Source: Phenylobacterium sp.
GTDB lineage: Bacteria > Pseudomonadota > Alphaproteobacteria > Caulobacterales > Caulobacteraceae
Direction of reading: 5' to 3'
DNA length: 44,700 nucleotides
NCBI RefSeq assembly: GCF_016793225.1
Contig: NZ_JAEUMN010000192.1
Location: forward strand, 1-44,700
The notes beneath the pieces are model-generated. The model searched no databases, had not been told where the DNA came from, and saw only the letters and a program-made list of their open reading frames with translations. Positions 24,768 through 33,143 of the stretch are shown piece by piece. The first letter of the stretch is position 1; the number at the start of each line of letters is the position of its first letter. Position numbers and translations under genes: made by a program.

Positions 24768-25058
24768 CTACTTCCGCTCGCCGCCCGTCACCGTCCCGCC
24801 CGTGGGCGCGGGCGCGTCGGCCGGCGGCGTCACGACGACGGCGGTGTTCGAGCCCTGCGGCGTCTCGGCGATGGCCGCCGCGCCCTGGGCGGCCGCCTCG
24901 AGCTGCTGGTCGCTCACCTGGCTTTCCGGCAGCGTGGTCTTCACCTCGACCTCGGCGGTCCCCGTGTTGACCTCGGCCTCGCGTTCCTTCGAACAGGCCC
25001 CCAGGGTGAGCGCGAGGGTGGCGGCGGCGACCGCGGCGAACGGCAGGTTCCGGTGCAT
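24768..25058 (-). CDS. small lipoprotein at the edge of the copper island
   Basis: A 96-residue protein whose lipobox LGAC puts the lipidated Cys at residue 22. The mature part is acidic and Ala/Pro/Thr-rich (TGTAEVEVKTTLPESQ), with no known fold. An AAGGAGA site lies 8 bases before the ATG. It is divergent from the Csp3-like gene, and an EcfG-like promoter lies 30 bases upstream. It could be a stress lipoprotein rather than a copper protein. Confidence 0.75.
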   Translation of the reverse strand: MHRNLPFAAVAAATLALTLGACSKEREAEVNTGTAEVEVKTTLPESQVSDQQLEAAAQGAAAIAETPQGSNTAVVVTPPADAPAPTGGTVTGGERK

Positions 25059-25087
25059 TCGGATGTCTCCTTGGGTGGCCGTGCGGA

Positions 25088-25113
25088 AAAGCGCGACGGG
25101 CCCCGGTAGTTCC
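25088..25113 (-). promoter_or_regulatory. EcfG-like promoter for the small lipoprotein gene
   Basis: On the minus strand GGAAC (25113-25109), a 17-base spacer and CTTT (25091-25088) match the EcfG consensus with one mismatch in the -10 element. The distance to the ATG at 25058 is about 30 bases. Confidence 0.4.
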
Positions 25114-25173
25114 GGCGCTGCTGCAACCGAAGGGGGCCGGCACGGTTGTGGACCGTCCCCCAAGGAGATCGCC

Positions 25174-25587
25174 ATGCGCACCCACGCCATGATCGCCACG
25201 CATCCCCAAGTCCGCGGGGCCACGAACGACGCCCTCATCCGCGCCATCGAACTCGCGGCCGACTGCGCCCAGGTCTGCGCCTCCTGCGCCGACGCGTGCC
25301 TCGCCGAGCCAAATGTGGCGGAGCTGACCCAGTGCATCCGCTTCAACCTCGACTGCGCCGACCTGTGCACCAGCACGGCGCTGGTCGGGGCGCGCCGCAC
25401 CGGCTCCAACGAGCGTGTCATCCAGCGCCTGCTGGCGACCTGCGCCGAGGCTTGCCGGCTCTGCGGCGACGAATGCAGCCGTCACGCCCAGCACATGGAG
25501 CACTGCCGGATCTGCGCCGAGACCTGCCGCGAATGCGAGCAGGCCTGCAGCGAGGCCGCCGACAGCATCACGCCCGGCGTCCACTGA
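25174..25587 (+). CDS. Csp3-like four-helix-bundle copper-storage protein
   Basis: A 137-residue cysteine-rich protein with 16 Cys in four helices (31, 35, 38, 42; 54, 61, 65; 90, 94, 97, 101; 111, 114, 118, 121, 125), mostly in CxxxC and CxxC spacing along one helix face. This is the pattern of Csp proteins (DUF326), which pack many Cu(I) ions inside the bundle. There is no signal peptide, and the N-terminus MRTHAMIATHPQVRG resembles cytosolic Csp3 of Methylosinus (from memory). The first helix lacks two cysteines expected in Csp3. His-rich HAQHMEHC lies before the last helix. The CAAGGAGAT ribosome site is strong. It is convergent with the copper ATPase gene, with a 13-base gap. Confidence 0.9.
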   Translation: MRTHAMIATHPQVRGATNDALIRAIELAADCAQVCASCADACLAEPNVAELTQCIRFNLDCADLCTSTALVGARRTGSNERVIQRLLATCAEACRLCGDECSRHAQHMEHCRICAETCRECEQACSEAADSITPGVH

Positions 25588-25600
25588 CCCGCGCGGCGCG

Positions 25601-27961
25601 CTACAGCCTCACGCCGCGCAGCCGCAACGCGTTGCCGACGACGCTGACGCTGGAAAGCGCCATCGCGGCCGCGGCGATCTGCGGCGACAGCAGCCAGCCG
25701 AACACCGGGTAGAGCAGGCCCGCCGCCACGGGCACGCCCGCGGCGTTGTAGGCAAAGGCGAACACCAGGTTCTGGCGGATGTTGCGCATCACCGCCCGCG
25801 ACAGCCGCCGCGCCCGCACGAGGCCGATGAGGTCGCCGCTCAGCAGGGTCACCCCCGCGCTCTCGATCGCCACGTCCGACCCCGCGCCCATGGCCACGCC
25901 CACGTCGGCGGCCGCCAGGGCCGGGGCGTCGTTGACGCCGTCGCCCGCCATGGCGACGCGGCGGCCTTCGCGCCGAAGCCGCTCCACGACGGCGGCCTTG
26001 TCCTGCGGCAGCACCTCGGCCGCGACCTCGTCGATGCCCAGCCGGCGGGCCACCGCCTCTGCGGTGGTGCGGTTGTCCCCGGTCATCATGACCAGCCGGA
26101 CGCCCTCGGCCTTCAGCGCACGGACCGCCTCCGGCGTCGTGGCCTTCACGGGATCGGCGATGGCGAAGATCGCCGCGGCCTCGCCGTCGAGCGCCATGAA
26201 GATCGCGCTGGCCCCCTCGGCCCGAAACGCCTCGGCCTCGGTCTCGAGCGTCGAGGTGTCGACGCCGAGCTCGGCCAGGAAGCGGCCCGACCCCAGCGCC
26301 ACCCGACGCCCGCCGACGACCCCGGTCACGCCCTTGCCGACGGGCGAGTCGAAGCCGGTGGGCTCCGCGAGCGTCAGTCCGCGCGCGCGAGCGGCCTGCA
26401 CGATGGCGTGGGCCAGAGGATGCTCGCTCCCCCGCTCGAGACTCGCCGCGAGCCGCAACGCCTCGGCCTCGTCGAGGCCCGCGACCGGCCGGATCGCGGT
26501 GACGGCCGGCCGCCCCTCGGTCAGGGTTCCGGTCTTGTCGACGACCAGGGTGTCCAGCGCCCCGAAGCGCTCGAGCGCCTCGGCGTCCTTGATCAGCACC
26601 CCGGCCTGCGCGCCGCGGCCCACGCCGACCATGATCGAGATCGGCGTCGCGAGGCCCAGCGCGCACGGACAGGCGATGATCAGCACCGACACCGCCGCGA
26701 CCAGCGCGAAGGCGAAGGGAGGCTCGGGCCCGAACACCCACCAGCCCGCGAACGCCAGCACGGACGCGGCGATCACCGCCGGCACGAACCAGCCCGACAC
26801 CCTGTCCGCCATCCGCTGGATCGGCGCGCGGCTGCGCTGGGCGGCGGCGACCATCTGCACGATGCGGGCAAGCAGGGTCTCGGCGCCCACCTTCTCGGCC
26901 CGCATGACGAAAGAGCCGGTCCTGTTGATCGAACCGCCGACCACCTTCGCCCCGGCCTCCTTGGTGACGGGCATGGACTCGCCCGTGACCATCGACTCGT
27001 CGATCGAGACGCGGCCTTCCAGGACCTCGCCGTCGACGGGGACCTTCTCGCCCGGGCGGACCCGCAGCCGGTCGCCCGGCTGGACGGTGTCCAGGGTCAC
27101 CTCCTCGTCGTCGCCGTCCTCGCGCACCCGGCGCGCGGTCTTGGGCGCGAGGTCGAGCAGGGCCCGGAGCGCCCCGGACGTCTGCTCGCGGGCCCGCAGC
27201 TCCAGGACCTGGCCCAGCAGCACCAGGACGGTGATCACCGCGGCCGCCTCGAAGTAGATCGGGACGCTGCCGTCGTGTCGCCGGAAGGCCGGCGGGAAGA
27301 CCCCGGGCGCCAGCGTCGCCACGAGGCTGTAGGCGAAGGCCACGCCCACGCCCATGGCGATGAGGGTGAACATGTTGAGGTTGCGGGTGCGCAGCGAGGC
27401 CCATCCGCGCTCGAAGAACGGCCAGCCCGCCCAGAGCACGACCGGCGCCGACAGGGCGAGCTGCAGCCAGTTCGAGACCTGGGGCGCGATCAGGGCGTGC
27501 AGATTCACGAGGTGGCCGCCCATCTCCAGCGCGAACACCGGCAGGGTGAACGCCAGGCCGACCCAGAACCGCCGCGTCATGTCGGCCAGTTCGGGATTGG
27601 GCCCTGCGTCGGCGGTGACCGTCTCGGGCTCCAGCGCCATGCCGCAGATCGGGCAGCTGCCCGGGCCCTCCTGACGGACCTCGGGGTGCATGGGGCAGGT
27701 GTAGATCGCGCCGGGCGCAGCGGGCGGCGGCGGCGCGCGCTCGGTCTCCAGGTACTTCGCCGGATCGGCGACGAACTTGGTGCGGCAGCCGGCGCTGCAG
27801 AAGTGGAACGGGACGCCCGCGTGCTCGGCACGGTGCGGGCTCGTGAGCGGATTCACCTTCATGCCGCACACCGGATCGGTGGCGGTCTTGCCCGCATCTG
27901 CCGGCGTCCCGCCGTGATCGTGATCGTGGGCGTGGGCGTGGTGGTGATCGTGATGGGCCAT
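25601..27961 (-). CDS. copper-translocating P1B-type ATPase with YHS and HMBD domains
   Basis: A 786-residue inner-membrane pump that exports Cu(I) using ATP. The order is a His/Asp-rich leader (1-18), a YHS domain (about 28-72, with Cys32, Cys55, Cys59), a heavy-metal-binding segment YTCPMHPEV...CPICGM (87-110) and then the P-type core. Key motifs are TGES (326-329), the CPC metal site in helix 6 (431-433), phosphorylated Asp475 in DKTGT, SEHPLA (512-517) and GDGVND (673-678). The usual CxxC HMA domain is replaced by the YHS/HMBD pair. It is divergent from csoR across a palindromic operator. GGAGG lies 6 bases before the ATG. Confidence 0.95.
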   Translation of the reverse strand: MAHHDHHHAHAHDHDHGGTPADAGKTATDPVCGMKVNPLTSPHRAEHAGVPFHFCSAGCRTKFVADPAKYLETERAPPPPAAPGAIYTCPMHPEVRQEGPGSCPICGMALEPETVTADAGPNPELADMTRRFWVGLAFTLPVFALEMGGHLVNLHALIAPQVSNWLQLALSAPVVLWAGWPFFERGWASLRTRNLNMFTLIAMGVGVAFAYSLVATLAPGVFPPAFRRHDGSVPIYFEAAAVITVLVLLGQVLELRAREQTSGALRALLDLAPKTARRVREDGDDEEVTLDTVQPGDRLRVRPGEKVPVDGEVLEGRVSIDESMVTGESMPVTKEAGAKVVGGSINRTGSFVMRAEKVGAETLLARIVQMVAAAQRSRAPIQRMADRVSGWFVPAVIAASVLAFAGWWVFGPEPPFAFALVAAVSVLIIACPCALGLATPISIMVGVGRGAQAGVLIKDAEALERFGALDTLVVDKTGTLTEGRPAVTAIRPVAGLDEAEALRLAASLERGSEHPLAHAIVQAARARGLTLAEPTGFDSPVGKGVTGVVGGRRVALGSGRFLAELGVDTSTLETEAEAFRAEGASAIFMALDGEAAAIFAIADPVKATTPEAVRALKAEGVRLVMMTGDNRTTAEAVARRLGIDEVAAEVLPQDKAAVVERLRREGRRVAMAGDGVNDAPALAAADVGVAMGAGSDVAIESAGVTLLSGDLIGLVRARRLSRAVMRNIRQNLVFAFAYNAAGVPVAAGLLYPVFGWLLSPQIAAAAMALSSVSVVGNALRLRGVRL

Positions 27962-27980
27962 GGCTGCCTCCAGGCCATGT

Positions 27981-28031
27981 CAGATATACCCCCATGGGGC
28001 ATTGCGCAATTACCCGGGCAGGGTATATCTG
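27981..28031. promoter_or_regulatory. symmetric CsoR operator/divergent promoter region
   Basis: CAGATATACCC (27981-27991) and GGGTATATCTG (28021-28031) form a perfect 11-bp inverted repeat around a second 10-bp palindrome, ATTGCGCAAT (28001-28010). Each arm also holds a CsoR-like box: ATACCCCCATGGGGCAT at 27986-28002 and TACCCGGGCAGGGTA at 28011-28025. The central palindrome gives TTGCGC as a -35 element to both strands, with TATATC as the -10 at 28024-28029 (plus, 16-base spacer) and 27988-27983 (minus, 15-base spacer). This fits copper-relieved CsoR repression of both the ATPase gene and csoR. Confidence 0.7.
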
Positions 28032-28038
28032 TCGCCCT

Positions 28039-28314
28039 ATGGAACGTGAGAACAAGCCCCGCCTCCTGAACCGCCTGAACCGCATCGAGGGGCAGGTGCG
28101 CGGCGTCGCGCGCATGGTCGAGGAAGACCGCTACTGCATCGACGTGCTCACACAGATCCAGGCGGTGCGCGCCGCCCTGGCGAAGGTCGAGACCGAGATG
28201 CTGCGCGACCACCTGGGCCACTGCATCGAGGGCGCGATCGTCGCCGGCGACAAGGACGAGCAGCGCCGCAAGGCGTCCGAACTGATCCAGCTCCTGGAGC
28301 GGACGGCCCGCTGA
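28039..28314 (+). CDS. csoR: CsoR-type copper-sensing transcriptional repressor
   Basis: A 91-residue all-helical DUF156-family regulator. The Cu(I) ligands Cys33, His58 and Cys62 keep exactly the 25- and 4-residue spacing of Mycobacterium CsoR Cys36-His61-Cys65, which argues for CsoR rather than FrmR or RcnR. NRLNRIEGQVRGV near the N-terminus is the conserved DNA-contact helix. It probably represses itself and the divergent ATPase until Cu(I) binds. The start at 28039 begins with MERENKPRLL; an ATG at 27994 would overlap the operator. It is convergent with the PepSY gene, 19 bases apart. Confidence 0.93.
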   Translation: MERENKPRLLNRLNRIEGQVRGVARMVEEDRYCIDVLTQIQAVRAALAKVETEMLRDHLGHCIEGAIVAGDKDEQRRKASELIQLLERTAR

Positions 28315-28333
28315 TATGCCTGTCGTGTCCTGC

Positions 28334-29047
28334 CTAGCCCGCCGCACGCCGGCGGCGCAGTCCCTTGAGATCGCGCGCCAGCCGGATGACCAGGATGATC
28401 AGGCCCGTCACCGCCATGGGCAGCGACAGCGCCGCCGCGGCGATGATCAGCGGGTGGTTGAAGTCCTCGCCCGTCCTGAAGTCCAGGATGTGGAGCCGCC
28501 AGAAGAAGTCGTAGAACCGCCAGACGTCGGACCGCCGGCTCACCACCTCGCCCGTCTCGGGCGAGACGTAGAAGCGGGTCTTTTCGGCGTCGTCGAAGTC
28601 GACGGCCCAGAGCGGCCCCCGCCGCCCCGCCTCCTGCGGCGGCTCGGCGAACCAGCGCACGGCGACCGGCTTGCCCTGCCCCTGGTACTGCGCGCCCGCC
28701 AGGAAGCGCGCCTCGGCCTGGGGCAGCGCAGTCACGTGGTTCCCGGTGGCGGCGTCGGCCACGTGCGTGCGGCCGTCGGCGTCCTTCAGCACCCAGAGCG
28801 GGCCGCGAAGCGTCGACTTGAGCGTCGCCTCCACGGGCGTGACGCCCAGGCGCGCGGCCGCGGCGGCGTAGCTCACCAGGCCCTCGGCCGGCAGCGCGTC
28901 GGCCTGGAAGCGCGCCAGATGGTGCTCGCCGCGCACCCGTTCGATGGGAATGGCGGTCATGACCAGGCCGCCCGCCACCCAGGCCAGCACCTGCAGTCCC
29001 ACCACCAGGCCCAGCCACTTGTGGATCTGGGTCGACACCCGAAGCAT
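28334..29047 (-). CDS. PepSY-domain membrane protein
   Basis: A 237-residue protein. An N-terminal helix (WLGLVVGLQVLAWVAGGLVM) and a C-terminal helix (LIIAAAALSLPMAVTGLIILVIRL) flank a periplasmic region with PepSY-like sequence: VDFDDAEKTRFYVSPETGEVV, followed by RFYDFFWRLHILDF. Such PepSY-associated proteins occur beside copper and iron genes and may aid metal reduction or transport. A direct role here is inferred only from the neighbourhood. The ATG at 29047, preceded by GGGGAGG, is preferred over a GTG at 29086. It is divergent from the multicopper oxidase. Confidence 0.82.
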   Translation of the reverse strand: MLRVSTQIHKWLGLVVGLQVLAWVAGGLVMTAIPIERVRGEHHLARFQADALPAEGLVSYAAAAARLGVTPVEATLKSTLRGPLWVLKDADGRTHVADAATGNHVTALPQAEARFLAGAQYQGQGKPVAVRWFAEPPQEAGRRGPLWAVDFDDAEKTRFYVSPETGEVVSRRSDVWRFYDFFWRLHILDFRTGEDFNHPLIIAAAALSLPMAVTGLIILVIRLARDLKGLRRRRAAG

Positions 29048-29111
29048 GACGCGCCTCCCCCGCCGTCGGCGAACGAATCCCGCCACGAACAGAGCCTAAG
29101 GACCCCCCGTG

Positions 29112-30827
29112 ATGCGCCCCCGCGCAACTGATTTCGACAGACGCCAGCTCCTGCGCGGCGCGGCCGCCCTCGGCGGGGGCGGCGCGCTCGCGGCGCTTCT
29201 GCCCGCCTGGGCCCGCAGCCAGACGCCCGGGCTCGCCGCCGCACGTGCGCTGACCGGCCCCGAGATCAGGCTCACGGTCGACCACATCCCCCTGACCGTC
29301 GACGGCCGCGCAGGGCACGGGATCGCCATCAACGGTTCGGTCCCCGGCCCGCTGATCCGGCTGAAGGAGGGCGAGACGGTCCGCATCGCCCTCGAGAACC
29401 GGCTGAAGGACGAACAGACCTCGATCCACTGGCATGGCGTGCTGCTGCCGTTCCAGATGGACGGCGTGCCGGGTGTCAGCTTCCCGGGCGTCGATCCCGG
29501 CGAGACCTTCGTCTACGAGTTCCCCATCCGGCACGCGGGGACGTTCTGGTACCACAGCCACTCGGGCCTGCAGGAGCTGGTCGGCCACTACGCGCCGATC
29601 ATCTTCGATCCCGCGGGCGCCGACCCGGTCGCCTACGATCGCGAGCACATCCTGGTGCTCTCGGACTACAGCTTCCTGCACCCGCACACGCTGATGAAGA
29701 AGCTCAAGCAGGAGCCCGGCTACTTCAACCGCCAGAAGCAGACCGTGGCCGGGCTGCTCGCGGGCCGCGACCAGCCGCTGAAGGACCGCGTCGATTGGGC
29801 CTCCATGCGGATGGACCCCACCGACATCCTCGACGTGACCGGCTCGACCTACCGCTACCTGGTGAACGGCCACGGCCCGCGCGACAACTGGACCGGCCTG
29901 TTCAGGCCCGGCGAGCGGGTGCGCCTGCGCCTCATCAATGCGGGGGCGATGACGCTCTTCAACCTGCGCATCCCGGGGCTGCCGATGACCGTCGTCCAGG
30001 CCGACGGCGAGAACGTGCGCCCGGTGGTGGTCGACGAGCTGCAGATCGCCAACGCCGAGACCTATGACGTGGTGGTCACGATCCCCGACGACCGCGCCTA
30101 CACCCTCGTCGCCGAGGCGGCCGACGGATCGGGAATGGCCCGCGCCACGCTGGCCCCCCGCCCCGGCATGTCGGCCGAGGTTCCGCCCCTGCGTCCGCGC
30201 AAGGTGCTGACCATGCGCGACATGGGCATGGACATGTCGGGCCATGCCGGCCACGGCGGCGGCGGCCACAGCATGTCGATGCGCGACCCGAAGAACGCGC
30301 CCCAGGTGAAGCTGACGCCCAGCGTCCAGATGATCTCGCCGATGCCGGTCGACCGGATCGGCGAGCGCCCCACCGGCCTGGAGGACGCGCCCGGCCGCGT
30401 GCTGACCTACAAGGACCTGGTGGCCCTCGCCCCCAACCCGAAGGCCTCGCCGCCGACCCGGCAGATCGAGGTCCACCTCACGGGCAACATGGAACGCTTC
30501 ATGTGGTCGTTCGACGGAGTGAAGTACTCCGAAGGCGCCGAGCCCATCCCCTTCCGCCTGGACGAGCGCGTCCGCGTCGTCCTGGTCAACGACACCATGA
30601 TGAACCACCCGATCCACCTGCACGGGCACTTCTTCGAGGTGGTCAACGGGGCCGAGGCGGACCGGCAGCCGCGCAAGCACACAGTCAACGTCATGCCCGG
30701 CGCGAAGCTCGCCTTCGACCTGACGGCCGACGCGCCCGGCGACTGGGCGTTCCACTGCCACATGCTCCTGCACATGCACGCCGGGATGTTCCGGGTGGTG
30801 ACCGTGCGACCGATGGCGCACGCATGA
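29112..30827 (+). CDS. copA: CopA/PcoA-family multicopper oxidase, copper resistance
   Basis: A 571-residue periplasmic oxidase that is thought to oxidise Cu(I) to the less toxic Cu(II). The Tat signal is DRRQLLRGAAAL (9-20). All four copper-ligand motifs are present: HWHG (106-109), HSH (148-150), HPIHLHG (499-505) and HCHMLLHMHAGM (548-559, with Cys549 for the type 1 site). A Met/His-rich insertion, MRDMGMDMSGHAGHGGGGHS, lies near residue 375 and is typical of CopA. The start is set at ATG 29112; a GTG one codon upstream is equally possible, both after AAGGA. Its stop overlaps the copB start (ATGA), so the two are coupled. Confidence 0.95.
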   Translation: MRPRATDFDRRQLLRGAAALGGGGALAALLPAWARSQTPGLAAARALTGPEIRLTVDHIPLTVDGRAGHGIAINGSVPGPLIRLKEGETVRIALENRLKDEQTSIHWHGVLLPFQMDGVPGVSFPGVDPGETFVYEFPIRHAGTFWYHSHSGLQELVGHYAPIIFDPAGADPVAYDREHILVLSDYSFLHPHTLMKKLKQEPGYFNRQKQTVAGLLAGRDQPLKDRVDWASMRMDPTDILDVTGSTYRYLVNGHGPRDNWTGLFRPGERVRLRLINAGAMTLFNLRIPGLPMTVVQADGENVRPVVVDELQIANAETYDVVVTIPDDRAYTLVAEAADGSGMARATLAPRPGMSAEVPPLRPRKVLTMRDMGMDMSGHAGHGGGGHSMSMRDPKNAPQVKLTPSVQMISPMPVDRIGERPTGLEDAPGRVLTYKDLVALAPNPKASPPTRQIEVHLTGNMERFMWSFDGVKYSEGAEPIPFRLDERVRVVLVNDTMMNHPIHLHGHFFEVVNGAEADRQPRKHTVNVMPGAKLAFDLTADAPGDWAFHCHMLLHMHAGMFRVVTVRPMAHA

Positions 30828-31870
30828 ACCCCGCCCTGATCCTGGCGCTCGCCGCCATCGCCGTCCCCGCCGCCGCCCCCGCCGCCGCCCAGCCGTCCGA
30901 TCCGCACGCCGCGCACCGCGCTCCGGCCGCGCCCGCAGACCCGCACGCGCATCACCGGCAAGCCCCGCCCGCTTCACCGGCGGCTGACCCGCACGCGCAT
31001 CACAGGTCGGCCCCGCCCGCTCCCGCTGTGGCCGACCCGCACGCCGGCCACGCCGCGCCCGCGACGCCGGCCGATCCGCACGCCGGCCATTCGGCGCATG
31101 ACGCTCATGCCGGCCACGGCGCGCAGCCTGCGCCGATCCCGTCCGCGCCGGCGCCGCCGGTTCCCACCGATCACGCTGCCGACCGGTTCTTCCCGCCGGC
31201 CGACATGGCGGCCGCGCGCCGCCTGCTGCGTCGCGAGCATGGCGTGATGAACTGGGCCACGACGCGCCTGGAGACCTTCGAATATCGCCCCGCCGGCCGC
31301 GGCGACGGCTATGCCTGGGAAGGGACCGTCTCGTACGGCGGCGACATCGACCGGCTGGTCATCGCGACCGAGGGCGAGAGCGAGGGCCATGGACTGGAGA
31401 ACGCCGAGGTCCAGGCGCTGTGGTCCCACGCCATCGGGCCCTACTTCGACCTGCGCGCCGGCGTCCGCCACGACGTGGAGCCGCGCCGCCGGACCTACGC
31501 CACGGTGGGGGTCGAAGGCCTGGCGCCCTACTGGTTCGAGGTCGGCGCGCACGCGTTCCTGTCAGACCGGGGCGACGTCACCGTGCGGCTGGAGGGCTCG
31601 TACGACCTGCGCCTGACCCAGAGGCTGATCCTGGAGCCGCGGGCCGAGGCGAACCTGGCCGCGCAGGACGCGCCCGCCCTGGGGCTGGCCGCCGGCGTCA
31701 CCGATCTCGAGCTGGGGTTGCGGCTGCGCTATGCCGTCGCGCCGGAGTTCGCGCCCTACGTCGGCGTCAACTGGAGCCGCAAGCTGGGCGAAACCGCCGG
31801 CCGCGCGCGCGCGGCCGGCGATGATGTGGAGGACACCCGTCTGGTGGTGGGCCTGCGCGCCTGGTTCTGA
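30824..31870 (+). CDS. copB: CopB/PcoB-family outer-membrane copper resistance protein
   Basis: A 348-residue protein. A signal peptide (1 to about 23) is followed by five His-rich repeats of the type DPHA(A/H/G)H at residues 26-31, 39-44, 55-60, 71-76 and 84-89, plus a degenerate AHDAHAGH. These replace the Met-rich segment of many CopB proteins. The C-terminal 220 residues form the CopB beta-barrel domain, with MNWATTRLETFEYRP, EGESEG, the ARAGVRHDV-like strand and the terminal VVGLRAWF ending in Phe, typical of outer-membrane proteins. It probably binds or passes copper at the outer membrane. It is translationally coupled to copA. Confidence 0.93.
   Translation: MNPALILALAAIAVPAAAPAAAQPSDPHAAHRAPAAPADPHAHHRQAPPASPAADPHAHHRSAPPAPAVADPHAGHAAPATPADPHAGHSAHDAHAGHGAQPAPIPSAPAPPVPTDHAADRFFPPADMAAARRLLRREHGVMNWATTRLETFEYRPAGRGDGYAWEGTVSYGGDIDRLVIATEGESEGHGLENAEVQALWSHAIGPYFDLRAGVRHDVEPRRRTYATVGVEGLAPYWFEVGAHAFLSDRGDVTVRLEGSYDLRLTQRLILEPRAEANLAAQDAPALGLAAGVTDLELGLRLRYAVAPEFAPYVGVNWSRKLGETAGRARAAGDDVEDTRLVVGLRAWF
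30899..31117 (+). repeat. degenerate tandem repeat encoding CopB DPHAxH units
   Basis: Five to six imperfect units of roughly 40-50 bases encode Ala/Pro linkers and DPHA(H/G)H copper-binding motifs. The repeat is coding, and unit number probably varies between strains. Confidence 0.7.
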
Positions 31871-31895
31871 ACAGGCGCGGCAGGCCCTGACGGGA

Positions 31896-32744
31896 TCAGT
31901 GCTGCGCGGCGGGGCCGGACAGCTCGTCGCGCACGGCCCGGGACCCCGCCTCGGCGATCGAGGCGGCCTTCTCGCGAAGGGTGGCGCCGTCGCCGTCGGG
32001 ACCGGTCTGCCGATGCAATTCGTCCTTCACCTGATCGTAGGCGCGCGCGGCCGTGCCCTTGAGCTCGCCCAGCTGCGCCTTCGCGGCCTCGGTCGCCTTG
32101 GTCCGCGCGGGGCCGATGTAGCGCCGTTCGACCGGGGTCGACGGCAGCGCGGCGCCCAGCGCAGCGCCCAGCGCGACACCCAGGGCGCCGATCACCAGCG
32201 GCTCGGCTTCCAGCGTGTCGTCGAAGCGCTGCTTGGCCGCGTCGCCGTACTCGCTCGCCTTGGCCCGCGCCGCATCGGCGAGTTCCGCTGCCCGGGCCTT
32301 GGCGCCGGCGGCGCCGTCGCCCGCGGCGTGCGTGGCCGCGCTCAGCCGCGCCTTCGCGCCGTCGGCCGTCCGGGCCAGCTTGGCCTTGGCCGCCTCGGCC
32401 TTCTCCCGGACCTTGGCCCGCAGGCCCTCTTCGCCTTCGTACCCTTCGTAGGTCGGGTAGTAGCCGTCGGCGCCCATGGCCGAGGAGCCCGCGAGATGGG
32501 TGCGCCGCGTCTGCGAGATGGCGAGCCACGCCACGCCGAGCCCGATCAGCGCGATCGGCAGGGGGTTTTCCTTCAGCTGCTCGACCGTGGTGGTCAGCAC
32601 CTTGTTGCTTGCGCCGCTCATGATCCTCGTCGCCTCGTCGAACAGTTCCTGGGGTTGCATCTTGTCCTTCAGCGCACCGACGGTCTGGTCGATGCGGCCG
32701 CGGGCGTCTTCGACCTCGCGCTCGATCTCGGCCGAACTCTTCAT
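31896..32744 (-). CDS. DUF3618 envelope stress protein
   Basis: A 282-residue protein. The N-terminal DUF3618 segment (EIEREVEDARGRIDQTVGALKDKM) leads to a transmembrane helix NPLPIALIGLGVAWLAIS (about 60-77), a YPTYEGYEGEEG motif near 97, a long Ala/Lys/Glu-rich helical region (about 108-175) and a second hydrophobic segment PLVIGALGVALGAALGAALP. DUF3618 proteins are usually found with holin-X and ElaB-like genes and are induced in stationary or stressed cells; the function is unknown. Its start overlaps the stop of the upstream gene by 4 bases. Confidence 0.85.
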   Translation of the reverse strand: MKSSAEIEREVEDARGRIDQTVGALKDKMQPQELFDEATRIMSGASNKVLTTTVEQLKENPLPIALIGLGVAWLAISQTRRTHLAGSSAMGADGYYPTYEGYEGEEGLRAKVREKAEAAKAKLARTADGAKARLSAATHAAGDGAAGAKARAAELADAARAKASEYGDAAKQRFDDTLEAEPLVIGALGVALGAALGAALPSTPVERRYIGPARTKATEAAKAQLGELKGTAARAYDQVKDELHRQTGPDGDGATLREKAASIAEAGSRAVRDELSGPAAQH

Positions 32745-33139
32745 GGCTTGTCTCCCTTGATCAGTTCAGCGTCCTTGCGGAGCTGCCGGGCAGCCCGGTC
32801 GGGTTTCAGTTCGTCGGGGCTGAGCGCCTTCATGCCGACGCGCACCAGGAGGCCCCCGAGCACGGCGACGCCGAGCCCCACCAGGAGCGAGGCCCAGACC
32901 GGATCCATCACCTTCGACAGGGCCAGCACGAGCGCCTGGAGCAGCACGAGGAGCGCCGCCACCAGCAGGAGACCGCCCGCGGCGATGTCGCCGACGGCCT
33001 TGGCCGCGCCCCGCAGCTTCTCCGAAAGCTCGGCCCGGATGAGTTCGGATTCCTTCCGCACGAGGGCGGCCAGGTCCGTCCCGAGCTGGCCCACCAGGTC
33101 GACGAGCCCGACGCTCCGTGGGGCTTGACCCCCATCCAT
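32741..33139 (-). CDS. holin-X/DUF1469-type membrane protein
   Basis: A 132-residue protein. A polar N-terminus (LVGQLGTDLAALVRKESELIRAEL) is followed by two long hydrophobic helices, GGLLLVAALLVLLQALVLAL and ASLLVGLGVAVLGGLLVRVG, and a charged tail. This matches the phage-holin-like family PF07332 (DUF1469), which in alphaproteobacteria belongs to stress operons and is not evidence of a phage. It is the middle gene of three. The 4-base gap upstream and 4-base overlap downstream mark an operon. Confidence 0.85.
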   Translation of the reverse strand: MDGGQAPRSVGLVDLVGQLGTDLAALVRKESELIRAELSEKLRGAAKAVGDIAAGGLLLVAALLVLLQALVLALSKVMDPVWASLLVGLGVAVLGGLLVRVGMKALSPDELKPDRAARQLRKDAELIKGDKP

Positions 33140-33143
33140 GGCG

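Noticed and set aside
25415-28069. An 884-codon plus-strand frame over the copper ATPase
   Set aside because: Antisense shadow; the ATPase has all P-type motifs on the minus strand.
29048-29086. Longer PepSY protein starting at GTG 29086
   Set aside because: The extra residues are Arg-rich, and the ribosome site fits the internal ATG at 29047.
30899-31117. CRISPR-like or non-coding tandem repeat
   Set aside because: Units are irregular, in frame and encode the His motifs of CopB; there are no uniform repeats or spacers.
32741-33139. Prophage remnant suggested by the holin-like protein
   Set aside because: Holin-X-type proteins are normal members of stress operons, and no other phage gene is present.
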